A stretch of DNA of 64,000 nucleotides from Schlegelella_A sp038241255 (GCA_038241255.1 JBBRFW010000003.1:1-64000), one strand, 5' to 3'. Positions 19,567 to 28,709 are shown, counted from the stretch's first letter. The notes: a model not told the origin generated them from the letters alone. Made by a program: numbers and translations.

Positions 19567-20025
19567 ATGAAATCACGCCACGCGCTTTTGATCTCCTCCC
19601 TGGTCGCCGCCGTCGCTTCGACCGGCTGCGACTCGATGATGATGAAGTCGAACAACCTGCAGACTGCGACGGGTGACACCCGACCCGAACCGATGGTCAT
19701 GGTCGTCCCGGTGCAGTTGACCGACCCGGCGCTGCAGTCAGGTTGTTGGGCCCAGATGTATGACGAGCGCAACTTCGGTGGCAACTTCATCACTCTGACC
19801 GGTTCTGGCGAGTTGCAAAGCGCCGACAAAGGCACGGGCAAGGAACTTAAGCGTCACATCGACAGCCTGGTGACAGGACCCAAGGCCACCCTGCGGGTGT
19901 ATGAACACGCCATGTTCAAGGACCGGGTGGTGGCTTTCGGGCCGAACAGCCGTGAGGGCGGTTTGATAACCAAGCTGGGCTTTGGCGGGAACATCCAGTC
20001 GCTGCAACTCGACTGCTCGCGATAG
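19567..20025 (+). CDS. Lipoprotein with a beta/gamma-crystallin-like domain
   Basis: 152 residues. The signal peptide ends in a lipobox (VASTGC, Cys near residue 21), so it is probably anchored in the outer membrane. The mature part contains a crystallin-type Greek key: CWAQMYDERNFGGNFITLTG, with the Y/F-x-x-x-x-F/Y-x-G pattern, and FKDRVVAFGPNSREGG. Such domains often bind Ca2+, but the binding residues cannot be confirmed here. The open frame continues upstream to 19489; the ATG at 19567 gives the signal peptide. Confidence 0.78.
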   Translation: MKSRHALLISSLVAAVASTGCDSMMMKSNNLQTATGDTRPEPMVMVVPVQLTDPALQSGCWAQMYDERNFGGNFITLTGSGELQSADKGTGKELKRHIDSLVTGPKATLRVYEHAMFKDRVVAFGPNSREGGLITKLGFGGNIQSLQLDCSR

Positions 20026-20137
20026 GCGCTTATGACCCTTCGACGGCGGCACGGCCGACCAAGGTCTTCCGTCTGAATCGAAACGCTGACGGGCAAGGCA
20101 TTGCCCAGCTCGTCTGATGGAGGCGCTTCGGGGGTTG

Positions 20138-20347
20138 CTATCGCTTCTTCCGTCGCCTCGGCGCGGTCGCGCCGGTCATGGCCTTGCCCCAGATCCCGAA
20201 CATGTCGTTGGTCGCCTGCGCGATCACGGTTTCGGACTGGCGCTTCGCCTCGGCAGCGATCCTGCCTCGCGCTGAATTGGCGACCGAGTTCGCGCCGCTC
20301 AACCACATGCTCATGAACGGATTCTTCTTCAGCCAGGGATTGGACAT
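20138..20347 (-). CDS. Small conserved protein of unknown function (69 aa)
   Basis: Begins MSNPWLKKNPFMSMWLSGAN and ends in a strongly basic tail (PRRRKKR). The middle is an amphipathic helix. I recognise this N-terminus as recurring in small Betaproteobacterial hypothetical proteins, sometimes near phasin-like genes, but cannot name a function. The start at 20347 is chosen on that pattern; an in-frame extension to 20485 looks non-coding. Confidence 0.6.
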   Translation of the reverse strand: MSNPWLKKNPFMSMWLSGANSVANSARGRIAAEAKRQSETVIAQATNDMFGIWGKAMTGATAPRRRKKR

Positions 20348-20489
20348 GGAGCCTCCACATTGAGGGCCGTGCCGCGGCCTTCGATCGGTTGTCTCGAGAG
20401 AGAAGATTGACGCGACATCGAACGCTGCGATGCCGATGAAATGATCTGCTTCGAAGAATATCGGGTGTGTCGCGTGCCGCGCCATCGGA

Positions 20490-20800
20490 CGCGAGTCTCG
20501 TGGGATGTAGGCTGGACTCTCTTCCGCAGCAATCCTCGGCCGGCAGAGCTCGCGGCCGACAAGCAGGGGAGCGAGTCCTTGGCGCGCGTCGAGAGCATAT
20601 AGGGCCTGGTCCCAGAAGACCTGGCCAGCGACGATCGCTTCCTGCAGCGCGAGCTTCTCCGTGCCGGAAGGCCATCGAGCTGGGCCCGCAATGCGCCGGT
20701 CAGGGTCCGGGGCACCTGCGTCGCGAGGAGCTTGTCGGCGAGGAGCGTCCGGTGCTCGTCTTGGCCTGCGCCGGGATCGCCGCTTGGCGCGATCGTCGTT
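20490..20800 (-). pseudogene. Remnant of an AAA/NB-type ATPase domain (cyclase-ATPase family)
   Basis: On the minus strand LLADKLLATQVPRTLTGALR and AQLDGLPA read in one frame. After a single-base shift near 20670, EKLALQEAIVAGQVFWDQAL, YALDARQGLAPL and LVGRELCRPRI continue in the next. This is the typical winged-helix region after the ATPase in large cyclase/ATPase regulators (LPA-x-EK-x-ALQ-A..VG-x-VFWDQAL). No Walker motifs or flanking domains remain. It is not a copy of the ATPase at 14773-17283 by direct identity, but may be from a related gene. Confidence 0.6.
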
Positions 20801-20892
20801 GGCTGACGCCGGCGTCCGCCCGTCCTTCCGGCTGCTAAGCTTGTCGTTTGCTGCGAAGATCTCCGCCCAGCAAATCGAGTTGATGCAACGCG

Positions 20893-22662
20893 ATGTCCGA
20901 CAACCCTTGGTTTACGACGGTCCCTGGCTCCCGCCAGACCTCCGGGTCCCGGAACGTATCGCTGCACGACGCGCTCGCTTCTGGCACCCGGTTGGACGAG
21001 TTCGAGATCCTGGGCGTGCTCGGCATCGGCGCGTTTGGCATCGTCTACCTCGCCTATGACCACGTTCTCGTGCGCCGCGTTGCGATCAAGGAGTACATGC
21101 CCGCAGCGCTTGCAGGCCGCCGGGACGGCATGCCGATCGGGCTGCGTTCGCCCGAATTCGCGGCCACCTTCGAGCGCGGCCTTGATTCGTTCCTCAGCGA
21201 GGCCCGCCTGCTGGCCAGCTTCGAACATCCGTCGCTGGTCAAGGTGCACCGCTTCTGGCGCGCCAACGACACCGCCTATATGGCGATGCAGTACTACCCC
21301 GGGGCCACGCTGAAGGATGTGCGCCTGCGGATGGACGAGCCTCCTGACGAAGCCTGGCTGCTCGCGTTCGTCGAGCCGCTGCTCGATGCTCTCGCGCTTT
21401 TGCACGAGCAGGGCGTCTTCCATCGCGACATTTCGCCGGACAACATCCTGATCCTGCCAGGCGGACAGCCGGTTCTTCTCGACTTCGGCGCGGCGCGGCG
21501 TGTCATCGGCACCGGCTCACAGTTCCTCAGCGCCGTGCTTAAGCCGCCTTTCGCACCCGTTGAGCAGTACGCGAGTGAAACTGAGATGCGCCAGGGTCCG
21601 TGGACCGACCTCTATGCGCTCGGCGCGACGCTGCATTTCGCTCTGACCGGGCACGCGCCGACGCCGTCGGTGGTGCGCGCGGTCGACGACCGCTTGCCGG
21701 TTCTCGCCGCGCGCGGCGACAAGAGGTTCGCGGCCATGGACGGGCCGCTGCTGGCGACGGTCGACTGGATGCTGGCAATGTCGCCGGACGCACGGCCGCG
21801 CGATGTCGACACGGTGCGCCGCGCGTTACGCGGCGACCTCGTCCCGCCGCCGGCAGAGCGAGCGACGACGGGCGACGATGTTCACCGCGGCGCCGGCGAT
21901 GCAGGCGCGTTTGCCGGCGAGAAGGAGGCGAACAGGACGCCGGCTGAGCCCGCGTCCGTCTTCGCCACACCCGTCGCCGCCACCTCGACTGCTTGGCCCC
22001 AGCCCGCGAGCGAAGCTGCGCAAGAAGGCTCTGGCCGCAAGGCGCCCATGGCGGTGGTGGCGCTCGGCTTGCTCGGCGTTGTCGTGTTCGCGGGCGGCGC
22101 CTTGACGCTGAACAGGAGCGGCCCCATGTCGCTTACCCTCGCTTCGCCGGTCGCTGCCTTGCGCGCGCCGGCGAGCGACCCGATCGCAGCTCGCCCGTCT
22201 CCGCAGCAAGCTGCAGCGCCCCAAGCCACTGCGCCGTTCTGGGCGTCGCCTGGTTCGATGCCGACGGGACGGCCAGTGCTGCCATCGCCGTTCGTTGCGG
22301 AAATGGCTGCGGACGTCGAGACCTCCAGAGCCGACGCCCGGGGCGATGAGGCCCCCGTCTCATCACCGCCCCGCGTCGAACCGCCAACACCGAAGACTCT
22401 GCGCCGCGCCCGGCACGTCGAGCGCGGCTTGGCGCCGTTACATCCTGACGAGTCAGCCCTTCGCACGCAGGTGCAGAACGTCACAGCGCGAACCAGGACG
22501 GCGGCGGCGCAGGGGACTGGCGCCTGCAACGGCCTCGCGGTCTTGTCGCACATGCTCTGCACCCTGCGCCTGTGCAAGTCGCCGCACAGGAGCGCCGAAC
22601 CCAAGTGCGTGAGGAGCCGCCAGATCGAGCAGGCGAGGCAGCGGAGGATGGAACGCGAGTGA
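20893..22662 (+). CDS. Membrane-anchored Ser/Thr protein kinase
   Basis: 589 residues. The kinase domain (about 35-300) has the Gly-loop GVLGIGAFGIVYLAYD, the ATP lysine in VAIKEYMP, the catalytic loop HRDISPDNIL (Asp near 179), and DFGAARR. All key residues are present, so it should be active. An Ala/Pro-rich juxtamembrane stretch leads to one helix (MAVVALGLLGVVVFAGGAL, about 386-404). A 180-residue Pro/Ala-rich extracytoplasmic part ends in a Cys-containing segment (CNGLAVLSHMLCTLRLCKS). The extracytoplasmic part is probably sensory, but no domain is recognised. Probably linked to the degenerate kinase gene 1.1 kb downstream. Confidence 0.9.
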   Translation: MSDNPWFTTVPGSRQTSGSRNVSLHDALASGTRLDEFEILGVLGIGAFGIVYLAYDHVLVRRVAIKEYMPAALAGRRDGMPIGLRSPEFAATFERGLDSFLSEARLLASFEHPSLVKVHRFWRANDTAYMAMQYYPGATLKDVRLRMDEPPDEAWLLAFVEPLLDALALLHEQGVFHRDISPDNILILPGGQPVLLDFGAARRVIGTGSQFLSAVLKPPFAPVEQYASETEMRQGPWTDLYALGATLHFALTGHAPTPSVVRAVDDRLPVLAARGDKRFAAMDGPLLATVDWMLAMSPDARPRDVDTVRRALRGDLVPPPAERATTGDDVHRGAGDAGAFAGEKEANRTPAEPASVFATPVAATSTAWPQPASEAAQEGSGRKAPMAVVALGLLGVVVFAGGALTLNRSGPMSLTLASPVAALRAPASDPIAARPSPQQAAAPQATAPFWASPGSMPTGRPVLPSPFVAEMAADVETSRADARGDEAPVSSPPRVEPPTPKTLRRARHVERGLAPLHPDESALRTQVQNVTARTRTAAAQGTGACNGLAVLSHMLCTLRLCKSPHRSAEPKCVRSRQIEQARQRRMERE

Positions 22663-22980
22663 GCCGACCTGTCGCTCCTTCCCGAACGACAGTCTTACTC
22701 CGAATGGAACGCGTTGTCGTTTTGTCACCGGGTGCGATTAGCTCGGCAACTTGATCGCACAGAGCGATCAAGCGTTCATCACAATCGTGCCCTGAGCAGT
22801 GCCCGAGTTGCCGAAGGCGCCCAATCCTTGCGCGGAGGCTCACACCAGGCCTAGTAGGCGCCAATCCGGTAACGGGGCAGGTTCGGGTCAGGCCTCGGCA
22901 AAGAACTCGTTGGCGGACGGCAAAGGGTATTCCGCATCGGTTCGCTGATGCCGTCGCGCCCCTTGCCAAGGAGCCCGGAG

Positions 22981-23080
22981 TCACATTTCCTGGCGCAGCT
23001 TCTCGATGTGGCCAATCGACGAGACCATTCACAAGATCTTGTCGTCGATCTTCAGCGCGCGGCGACCGAACGTCTTTTGG
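22981..23080 (-). pseudogene. N-terminal fragment of a TfoX-like gene
   Basis: Minus strand reads QKTFGRRALKIDDKIL, an in-frame TGA, then MVSSIGHIEKLRQEM and a stop. It is alignable by eye to the intact protein at 27045-27434 (KTFGRWALLVDDKIFALSS). It is truncated and interrupted. Confidence 0.55.
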
Positions 23081-23104
23081 CGTCCCGCTGACCCATCACA
23101 CGCC

Positions 23105-23275
23105 TCAAGCGCGAGGCACCGCCACGAAGCTCTGCGCCTCGCGCGCGAGCTCGAGCCAGTCTTGGCTGGATCCAGCGTCGACCGCGAGCCACCCATTCAC
23201 GCGCACCCTTGTCTGCCTCGAACCTCTTGCCCCCTTCGGCTGCCGCGAGCGCATCGACGCGCTCCCTTGCTGCTT
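23105..23275 (-). pseudogene. C-terminal fragment of a TfoX-like gene
   Basis: Minus strand reads RERVDALAAAEGGKRFEADK. After a one-base shift it continues GWLAVDAGSSQDWLELAREA and QSFVAVPRA, then stop. It corresponds to the C-terminal half of the protein at 27045-27434 (KERVQALVAA, EWLAVQG, DWIALAREALRFV). It lies upstream (in minus-strand sense) of the N-terminal fragment, so the two halves are in reversed order. Confidence 0.6.
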
Positions 23276-23762
23276 GCTAGCCTGAATCCCGAGATTGTCC
23301 TGATCCCACAGGCTCGCGCGACTTTGCGGCGGACCATTCGTCCACGAGCTCCACTAGACCCGACAGCGAGCTCACCGCTCACCACAACGTGGCGATCAGT
23401 CCGGCAAGAGGCATGAGGCCCTGCGGCCCGACTCGGCTGAACCGCTTGGAACACGCTCGGCGCGGATCTTGACCCGCAATGTTTCGAAGCAATCCCCCGG
23501 TCGCGTCGTCCCGAGCGGCCACGCCGGCCGCGTGCCGACCTCGGCCATGACAGTGTCGGTTACCGAGCTGGCGAACTTGGGCTGACCTCGACGCGGTTGT
23601 TGTGCCACAAGGATCCCTGGACCTTACGCATGGCCATGCGCGCGTCATGGAGGCGCTGGGGGCATCGTCCAGGCATGCCCTATGCCCGGCAGCGGCGGAT
23701 GAGGGCGTCAGGCAGTCTCGCTTGCTCGCCCGCCCATCTCCGAGCCGCACGAACCAACGCCC

Positions 23763-26729
23763 GTGAATCCAGCCGACATCGGCCTCGTGTTCGGCCGCCG
23801 ATCGCTTCGCATGCTGACCGGCGACGAGGTCGAGGTTCTCCGCGAATCTGCCGGACCCGGCGAGCGCCGTCACTACAGCAAGCGCTTTTTGGTGGGCCCG
23901 GCCGGCGATTTATCTCCGTGGACGGCGCGCGAGCGCTGCATCCTCGAGCAGCTCGGTAGGGCTGACGGCGCCCCCGTCGCCCGGCTGGTGCCCGTGCCGG
24001 CGATGGCCGGGGCCGGCCTTCATACATTCGATGCCGGGCCGACCATCGATCAGTGGTCGACGCGCGTGCTCCTGCGCCGCAACGGCTTGGTGCTCGGCAA
24101 CCTGTTCGAGGATTGCGCATGCTGGTGGGCGCTCGCCCGCCATTGCCTTATCGCTCTCGACAAGTTGCATCAGACCGGCTTCGTTCACCTGGACCTGAAG
24201 GCGGACAACCTCTGCATTCCATGGTCGCAGCCTGGCGAGAGCGACTTCCCGGTGCCCGGTCGACCCATCGCCTTGCGCTTTGAAGAGCTGGCCTTCATCG
24301 ACGTGGCTTTCTCGCTGCTGCCCGAGGTGCCGCTCCCCGGGCCGCTGCCCCTCGATCGCCAGCCCCACTACGAGTATCAATCGCAGCGCCTGCTCGAGGC
24401 GCTCGAGCAGGGCAGGCGCGTCAATTCGAACCCAACGCGGGCGCTCGACTGGCGCTGCGACCTCTTTAGCCTGGCGGCGATGCTGTGGCGTTACTTGCCA
24501 AAGCTTGAACGGTCGGCCGGCAGCGGCTGGACGCCGAACCGCCACGCCCAAGCCACCGCCTTCGTGCGCTTACTCGTCGAGGCAGACAGCGGGCCGCTGC
24601 CCGCCCAGCGACCCCATGCCGAGCTCATCGTGTTCACCGAGTGGCACTTGCGCGAGCCCGAGCTGGGCGCGGCCCTTTTAGCGGGCTTTACCTTTGAAGC
24701 GGAGCGAACCGCGCCAAGCGGCAGCTCGACGCCGCTGACGCGCGTCTTTCGGTCAGATGCTGCGGCGGGACCTGTCGACGCTTCATCGCTCGCGACCGCC
24801 CGCGCTTGGCCCTCCCCGCAGCACGAGTCGCGGCGGGCCGACCCCGCGCCACTTGATACGCCGCTTTCCGTCCGAGATTCGGCGGCGAATTCGTTGCCGG
24901 TCGACCTGCCGCATCCGGACCCGAGGTCTGTCGCTTCGACGCCGGTCGACCTGTCGGTGAATCCGCGGCCCGTCACTTCGGCACCGGTCGATATCCTATT
25001 GGCGGATCTGCAGCCGGGGGGGCCGGCGTCCGTCGACCTGCCGCTGCCGGACTTGGTTCCGGTCGAGGCCGCGGTCTGTGTACCGCTGCCCGTCTCGACG
25101 CCCGTCGACTTGTCGTCGCTCGCAGTGCCGACCGCCGATCTGCGCTCGGCGGGCCTGCCGCGAATCGATCCGCATCCAGTCGCTCCGCAGTTGGCGAACT
25201 GGCATCCGGAGTCGTCCCGAGCTGAGCCGGCGGCCGTGCGGATAGAGCCGACGCTGCAGCCGCTCGCCCAGCCGGATTCGAGACGCGTCGAGGGCACGCC
25301 GACCGAGCGGCGTCCGCCGCCCGGGTTGTTGGGACGGCGTCGCTCGCATCTCCATCGGGCGCCGATCGTCGCGGTACTGGCCCTGGGCGTCGTCGCCACG
25401 CTCGCATGGTGGGGCGACCGCAGCGGTTGGCTGGCCGTGCCCCGGCGCGCTCCGGCGCTGGCGGCAGCGCCGTCAGGCGCGGCGGTCCCTTCGCTGCTGG
25501 CGCCTCGGCCTGCATCGGACGCGCGACTTGCTTTGTCCGGGCGCTCGCCGGGGTTGAGGCCGCCGTCGATTCCATCCCCAACCCTGGCGCAGGCGCCTTC
25601 CGAATCCGGCGCTCCGGTTCCTCCCTCGGCAGTGGCCGTATCGCCACGCACCAATGGGGCCGCGGCATCGCCTGCAGTGGTTGCGGCTCCCGCCGTGCGC
25701 CCAGCTTCGTCGCTGGCTCCAGGCTCAGCCGTTGAATTCGACGCCGCGACCCTGCCGAACCTGCCGCGCCGAAAGCCAGGCGAACTGCCTATCGAGATCT
25801 TCCTGCCGTCGCCCCCACGGCCGGCTTCAACGGCGCCGGCCCGGCCGGACCCGACGGACGGCCAGCCGACGTTCGTCGGCAACCTTGACGACGTCGGTCG
25901 ACAGCTTCTGCAGGGCCTGATCCCGCGCCTCGCTGCGGGGGCCGAGCGCCAGCTTGCGCCTGTGCTCTCCGCCGCCGGCAGGGCGAACGACGCTTTCTCG
26001 CCCACCGAAGTCCGGGCGGTGGCGCGGATCGCGCGCCAGGGCACCCGCATGGCCTCCTTGCCCGTCGTCGTGGCAACGCAGCAGGCGCGCCGGTTGAATG
26101 AGGCTGCTCGTCTGGCCTACTGGCAGCGCCACAACGTGCCCGATGCGGTCGAGCTGCAGACAAAGGCCTTCGCTGCCAATCCGCTCGACACCGAGGTCGT
26201 CGGCAACCTTGCATTCCTGCGCTTGCGCGAGAGCCCACCGCAGGCCGAATCGGCGCGGGCACTGGCCCTGCACGCGCTGACTCTGAAGGACGACCGCTTT
26301 CCGGTCGGACGGGTGGAAGACTGGACGACACTTGCGATCGCCAACGCACTGACGGGGCACGAGGTCGATGCGCGAAACGCTTGGTTCGTGACGATGGCCG
26401 TCTCGAACGACCTGGAGCGCCATTGCAAGGCTGCCGTCCGCGCGCAGGCGCTCTACGGCGATAGGCTGCGATCCTCTGTGCAGGCAATGCTGGAGCGGGC
26501 TCGCTCGTCGCCGGGATACTCCCGCTGCGGCGTGCAGCCGGAAAGGACGGCACGCAGTTCAGGCCGGCCGCATGCTGACACCGTCCCGTCGTCGCACTGG
26601 ACCCGGCCCGGAGCCACGGCAAGCCAAGAGCGGTTCGCCATCGCAAACGTCGTCAAGGAGGAGCAGCCCTCGTTGCTATCAAGAGCCTGGGCGACAGTGA
26701 GACGCGTGCTTTCGCCTAGGGATCGATGA
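23763..26729 (+). CDS. Large kinase-like protein with degenerate DFG, one membrane helix and helical C-terminus
   Basis: 988 residues. Residues 1-300 are a divergent kinase fold. The catalytic loop HLDLKADNLC is kept (Asp near 144), but the metal motif DFG is replaced by IDVAFSL and no normal Gly-loop is seen, so it may be a weak or pseudo-kinase. Residues about 330-510 are a Pro/Val/Asp-rich linker of imperfect repeats (units like TPVDLPHPDP, APVDILLADL). One helix is at about 534-550 (IVAVLALGVVATLAWW), then another Pro/Ala linker. A helical, TPR-like C-terminal domain (about 690-930) follows. The start at 23763 is GTG. Likely works with the kinase at 20893-22662. Confidence 0.8.
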   Translation: MNPADIGLVFGRRSLRMLTGDEVEVLRESAGPGERRHYSKRFLVGPAGDLSPWTARERCILEQLGRADGAPVARLVPVPAMAGAGLHTFDAGPTIDQWSTRVLLRRNGLVLGNLFEDCACWWALARHCLIALDKLHQTGFVHLDLKADNLCIPWSQPGESDFPVPGRPIALRFEELAFIDVAFSLLPEVPLPGPLPLDRQPHYEYQSQRLLEALEQGRRVNSNPTRALDWRCDLFSLAAMLWRYLPKLERSAGSGWTPNRHAQATAFVRLLVEADSGPLPAQRPHAELIVFTEWHLREPELGAALLAGFTFEAERTAPSGSSTPLTRVFRSDAAAGPVDASSLATARAWPSPQHESRRADPAPLDTPLSVRDSAANSLPVDLPHPDPRSVASTPVDLSVNPRPVTSAPVDILLADLQPGGPASVDLPLPDLVPVEAAVCVPLPVSTPVDLSSLAVPTADLRSAGLPRIDPHPVAPQLANWHPESSRAEPAAVRIEPTLQPLAQPDSRRVEGTPTERRPPPGLLGRRRSHLHRAPIVAVLALGVVATLAWWGDRSGWLAVPRRAPALAAAPSGAAVPSLLAPRPASDARLALSGRSPGLRPPSIPSPTLAQAPSESGAPVPPSAVAVSPRTNGAAASPAVVAAPAVRPASSLAPGSAVEFDAATLPNLPRRKPGELPIEIFLPSPPRPASTAPARPDPTDGQPTFVGNLDDVGRQLLQGLIPRLAAGAERQLAPVLSAAGRANDAFSPTEVRAVARIARQGTRMASLPVVVATQQARRLNEAARLAYWQRHNVPDAVELQTKAFAANPLDTEVVGNLAFLRLRESPPQAESARALALHALTLKDDRFPVGRVEDWTTLAIANALTGHEVDARNAWFVTMAVSNDLERHCKAAVRAQALYGDRLRSSVQAMLERARSSPGYSRCGVQPERTARSSGRPHADTVPSSHWTRPGATASQERFAIANVVKEEQPSLLSRAWATVRRVLSPRDR

Positions 26730-27044
26730 TTCGTTGATCGAGAGCTTTCCCGAGGTGCCGGCGCTAGAAGCACCCGGGTACGCGGGACCTTGTCGCAGAG
26801 AACCATCTCAAGCGAGACCAGTCGCCTTTGCCTAGCAGCGAAGCAAATTGCCAGCGAGATGAGCACCAGCGTGGTGACGCTCATGTCTGGAAGAATAAGT
26901 ACGGCGGCATCGGGCCCTCCGAGCGACGGTTGCGCCGGCTCGAGGAAGAGCGATGTCAAGAGCCCGTTTCGCTGGCTCGAGTCAGAGAAATGGCCGTGCG
27001 GCCGGCCCGGATCAAGCGACGGCGCCTGGCGGAGGCGGCCACCT
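26730..27044. other. Intergenic, no gene seen
   Basis: Spacer between the degenerate kinase gene and the TfoX-like gene (convergent). The minus strand encodes a short hydrophobic run (MSVTTLVLISLAICFAARQ) within a longer frame that overlaps the kinase gene; there is no supporting ribosome site or family match. Confidence 0.4.
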
Positions 27045-27434
27045 TCAATCAAGCGTCCTTACAAAGCGCAGTGCCTCGCGGGCAAGTGCTATCCAGTCCT
27101 CGGCAGATTGGCCCTGAACCGCCAGCCATTCGTCCGTTTCAAGGCCGTTACGAGCAGCCCGCCGCCCTGCCGAGGCAGCCACCAGCGCTTGCACGCGCTC
27201 TTTTGGAAGCCTGACGATGAAATGTCCACTGACCGAGCTCAGCGCAAATATCTTGTCGTCCACCAACAGCGCCCACCGACCGAAAGTCTTGCTGCGCGGC
27301 TTGCCGCGCGAGACGCCGTAGTCGTTGTTCACTGCTTGGGCAACCTGCGCGAAGCGGCCCAGCCTCGTCCCGCCCTCAATCACGTCCACCTCCGTTCTGC
27401 GCTGCTTGGCGCGAACGTGGGGCTGCCCCATCAA
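27045..27434 (-). CDS. TfoX/Sxy N-terminal-domain-like protein
   Basis: 129 residues. The core (about 46-125) reads KTFGRWALLVDDKIFALSS, GHFIVRLPKERVQALVAAS, and EWLAVQGQSAEDWIALAREA. It resembles TfoX_N-type small domains (FG-x-AL-x-DGKIFA..., KLP-x-ERV-x-L..., EW-x-V....W-LA-EA-x-FV). TfoX relatives act in competence regulation; single-domain versions have unknown roles. The N-terminal 45 residues do not look like the family and the start may be wrong or the 5' end frameshifted. Confidence 0.6.
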   Translation of the reverse strand: MMGQPHVRAKQRRTEVDVIEGGTRLGRFAQVAQAVNNDYGVSRGKPRSKTFGRWALLVDDKIFALSSVSGHFIVRLPKERVQALVAASAGRRAARNGLETDEWLAVQGQSAEDWIALAREALRFVRTLD

Positions 27435-27515
27435 CCGCGGTTTGATTCCAGTTGCTCATGATGCGAAGCGCGGCCCTCGTACCGGCAAGGGCAAAGGCCT
27501 CCATGCTCTCAAGGA

Positions 27516-27917
27516 TCAGCGTCCTTGCACCGACGGGGCCGAAGCCGCGAGGCCCGATGTCGACACGGTAACGGCCGCGGGTCTCGCGCCTCGTGATCGT
27601 TCCTCCACAGCATCGAGCATCGCCTCGAAGGACCGGAAGTTCCCCGGCTCTGCAAAGGTGATTCCTGGATCGAGTCGCCTGGCCATCTTGGCTTCGACCG
27701 CGGCCGCGCGAAGATCGCCGCCGCGGGCAAGGAGTTCCGCATAGACGTAGTGCGCGCGGGCGTTGCCGGGGTTGACGTTGATCAGCTCCTGCATCATTGC
27801 TTCGGCCTTCGCAAAGTGACCTTGTGTGACCTCTGAGTCGACCTCCCGCATAGCCGAGTGGGCCATCGCGAGGGTTGAGAGCCCGAGAAGTGCGGTGCCA
27901 AGCGTTGGTCTCTTCAT
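27516..27917 (-). CDS. Exported TPR-repeat protein
   Basis: 133 residues. A signal peptide (MKRPTLGTALLGLSTLAMA) is followed by about two TPR units: QGHFAKAEAMMQELINVNPG and ARAHYVYAELLARGGDL, continuing AAAVEAKMARRLDP. The start at 27917 has a GGAGAG ribosome site 3 bases upstream. Relatives usually end with a membrane anchor; here the protein stops after a Ser/Ala tail, so the C-terminus may be shortened. Probably periplasmic. Confidence 0.7.
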   Translation of the reverse strand: MKRPTLGTALLGLSTLAMAHSAMREVDSEVTQGHFAKAEAMMQELINVNPGNARAHYVYAELLARGGDLRAAAVEAKMARRLDPGITFAEPGNFRSFEAMLDAVEERSRGARPAAVTVSTSGLAASAPSVQGR

Positions 27918-28709
27918 GGTCTCTCCAGTTGCCCTTGCGAACCAGTCCAGGTCACTTTGAAAGGGTTGTTTCGAAGGCGTGAGAGCATCTTGCGCGCCTC
28001 TAGCTGAACCAAACCTGAACAAGACTTGCTAATGCCGCCCGACAATGGCATTCGCATTCATGACGGTCACCCCCGCCCGGACTCTCGCGCCGGAGATTGA
28101 TTCACCGGGCACTCATGACGCGTCGCTGGACGCGGCGTCAGTTCTAGAAGTGGCAAAGTCCCATTTGTCGTCGAGTGGACTGACTAGGAGGCTCAATGGC
28201 AGACAGCCGCCGGGTCATTGCAGAACCGTTGGATGAGCGGCTCGTAGGTTCCCTGCTTGGCGCCGGAAGACAAGCAGGCGCTGCCAGCGTGCTGGCTTCC
28301 TCTGCCGCCAAGAAGATCGATGCTTGGGCTCTCGTCGATGACTCGTCCGACAAATGCCTCTGCTTGCTGCCAGGAGTTCATCTCTTCGACGGCGACCCGC
28401 TCCGAGCTCGACCCACGACCGCGTAGACCTCTGGCCAGATCCCAGGACCGCGGGCTTCGTGGCCCTTTGCAGCCGCCCACTTTCGGCCAGCTCGGCTTCG
28501 ACTTTCTTCCGTGAGTTGCCTGCGGTCTTCACCGCTGGCGCACCACGGCTGGCGCCCGTCTTCTTCGCCTCGCAGGCGACCTTGTGCTCTTGACCACCGG
28601 ACCCGGGCTCGGTCCTGCGCGCCGTCACGCTTCGTCTGCCCGCTCATCATCCGTCTCCGATTGGCTTGGACGATCGGCGGACGCATGATGCGCCGCTGGG
28701 TTGCACGCG
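27918..28709. other. Low-coding gap with a DUF3606-like remnant
   Basis: No intact gene recognised. Besides the DUF3606-like remnant at 28520-28650, the minus strand between 28193 and 28480 has an open frame (containing MNSWQQAEAFVGRVIDESP) that I cannot assign and do not call as a gene. Confidence 0.45.
28520..28650 (-). pseudogene. DUF3606-like small protein, frameshifted
   Basis: Minus strand starts MSGQTKRDGAQDRARV, then after a shift near 28600 reads GQEHKVACEAKKTGASRGAP and AVKTAGNSRKKVEAELAESG. The order (D-R-x-R-V, E-H-x-V, ...K-GNSRKKVEAEL) resembles DUF3606. The family guess is tentative. The break may be a sequence error. Confidence 0.35.

Larger units (their letters stand above)
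22663..23762. other. 1.1-kb low-coding gap between two kinase genes
   Basis: No intact gene. It holds a 9-bp hairpin CTTGATCGC-ACAGA-GCGATCAAG at 22750-22772 and two decayed TfoX-like fragments (22981-23080 and 23105-23275, both minus). The rest shows open frames but no recognisable protein. Confidence 0.6.

Noticed and set aside
23006..23416. A 136-codon plus-strand open frame between the two kinase genes
   Set aside because: It lies opposite two TfoX-like fragments and has no recognisable sequence or ribosome site.
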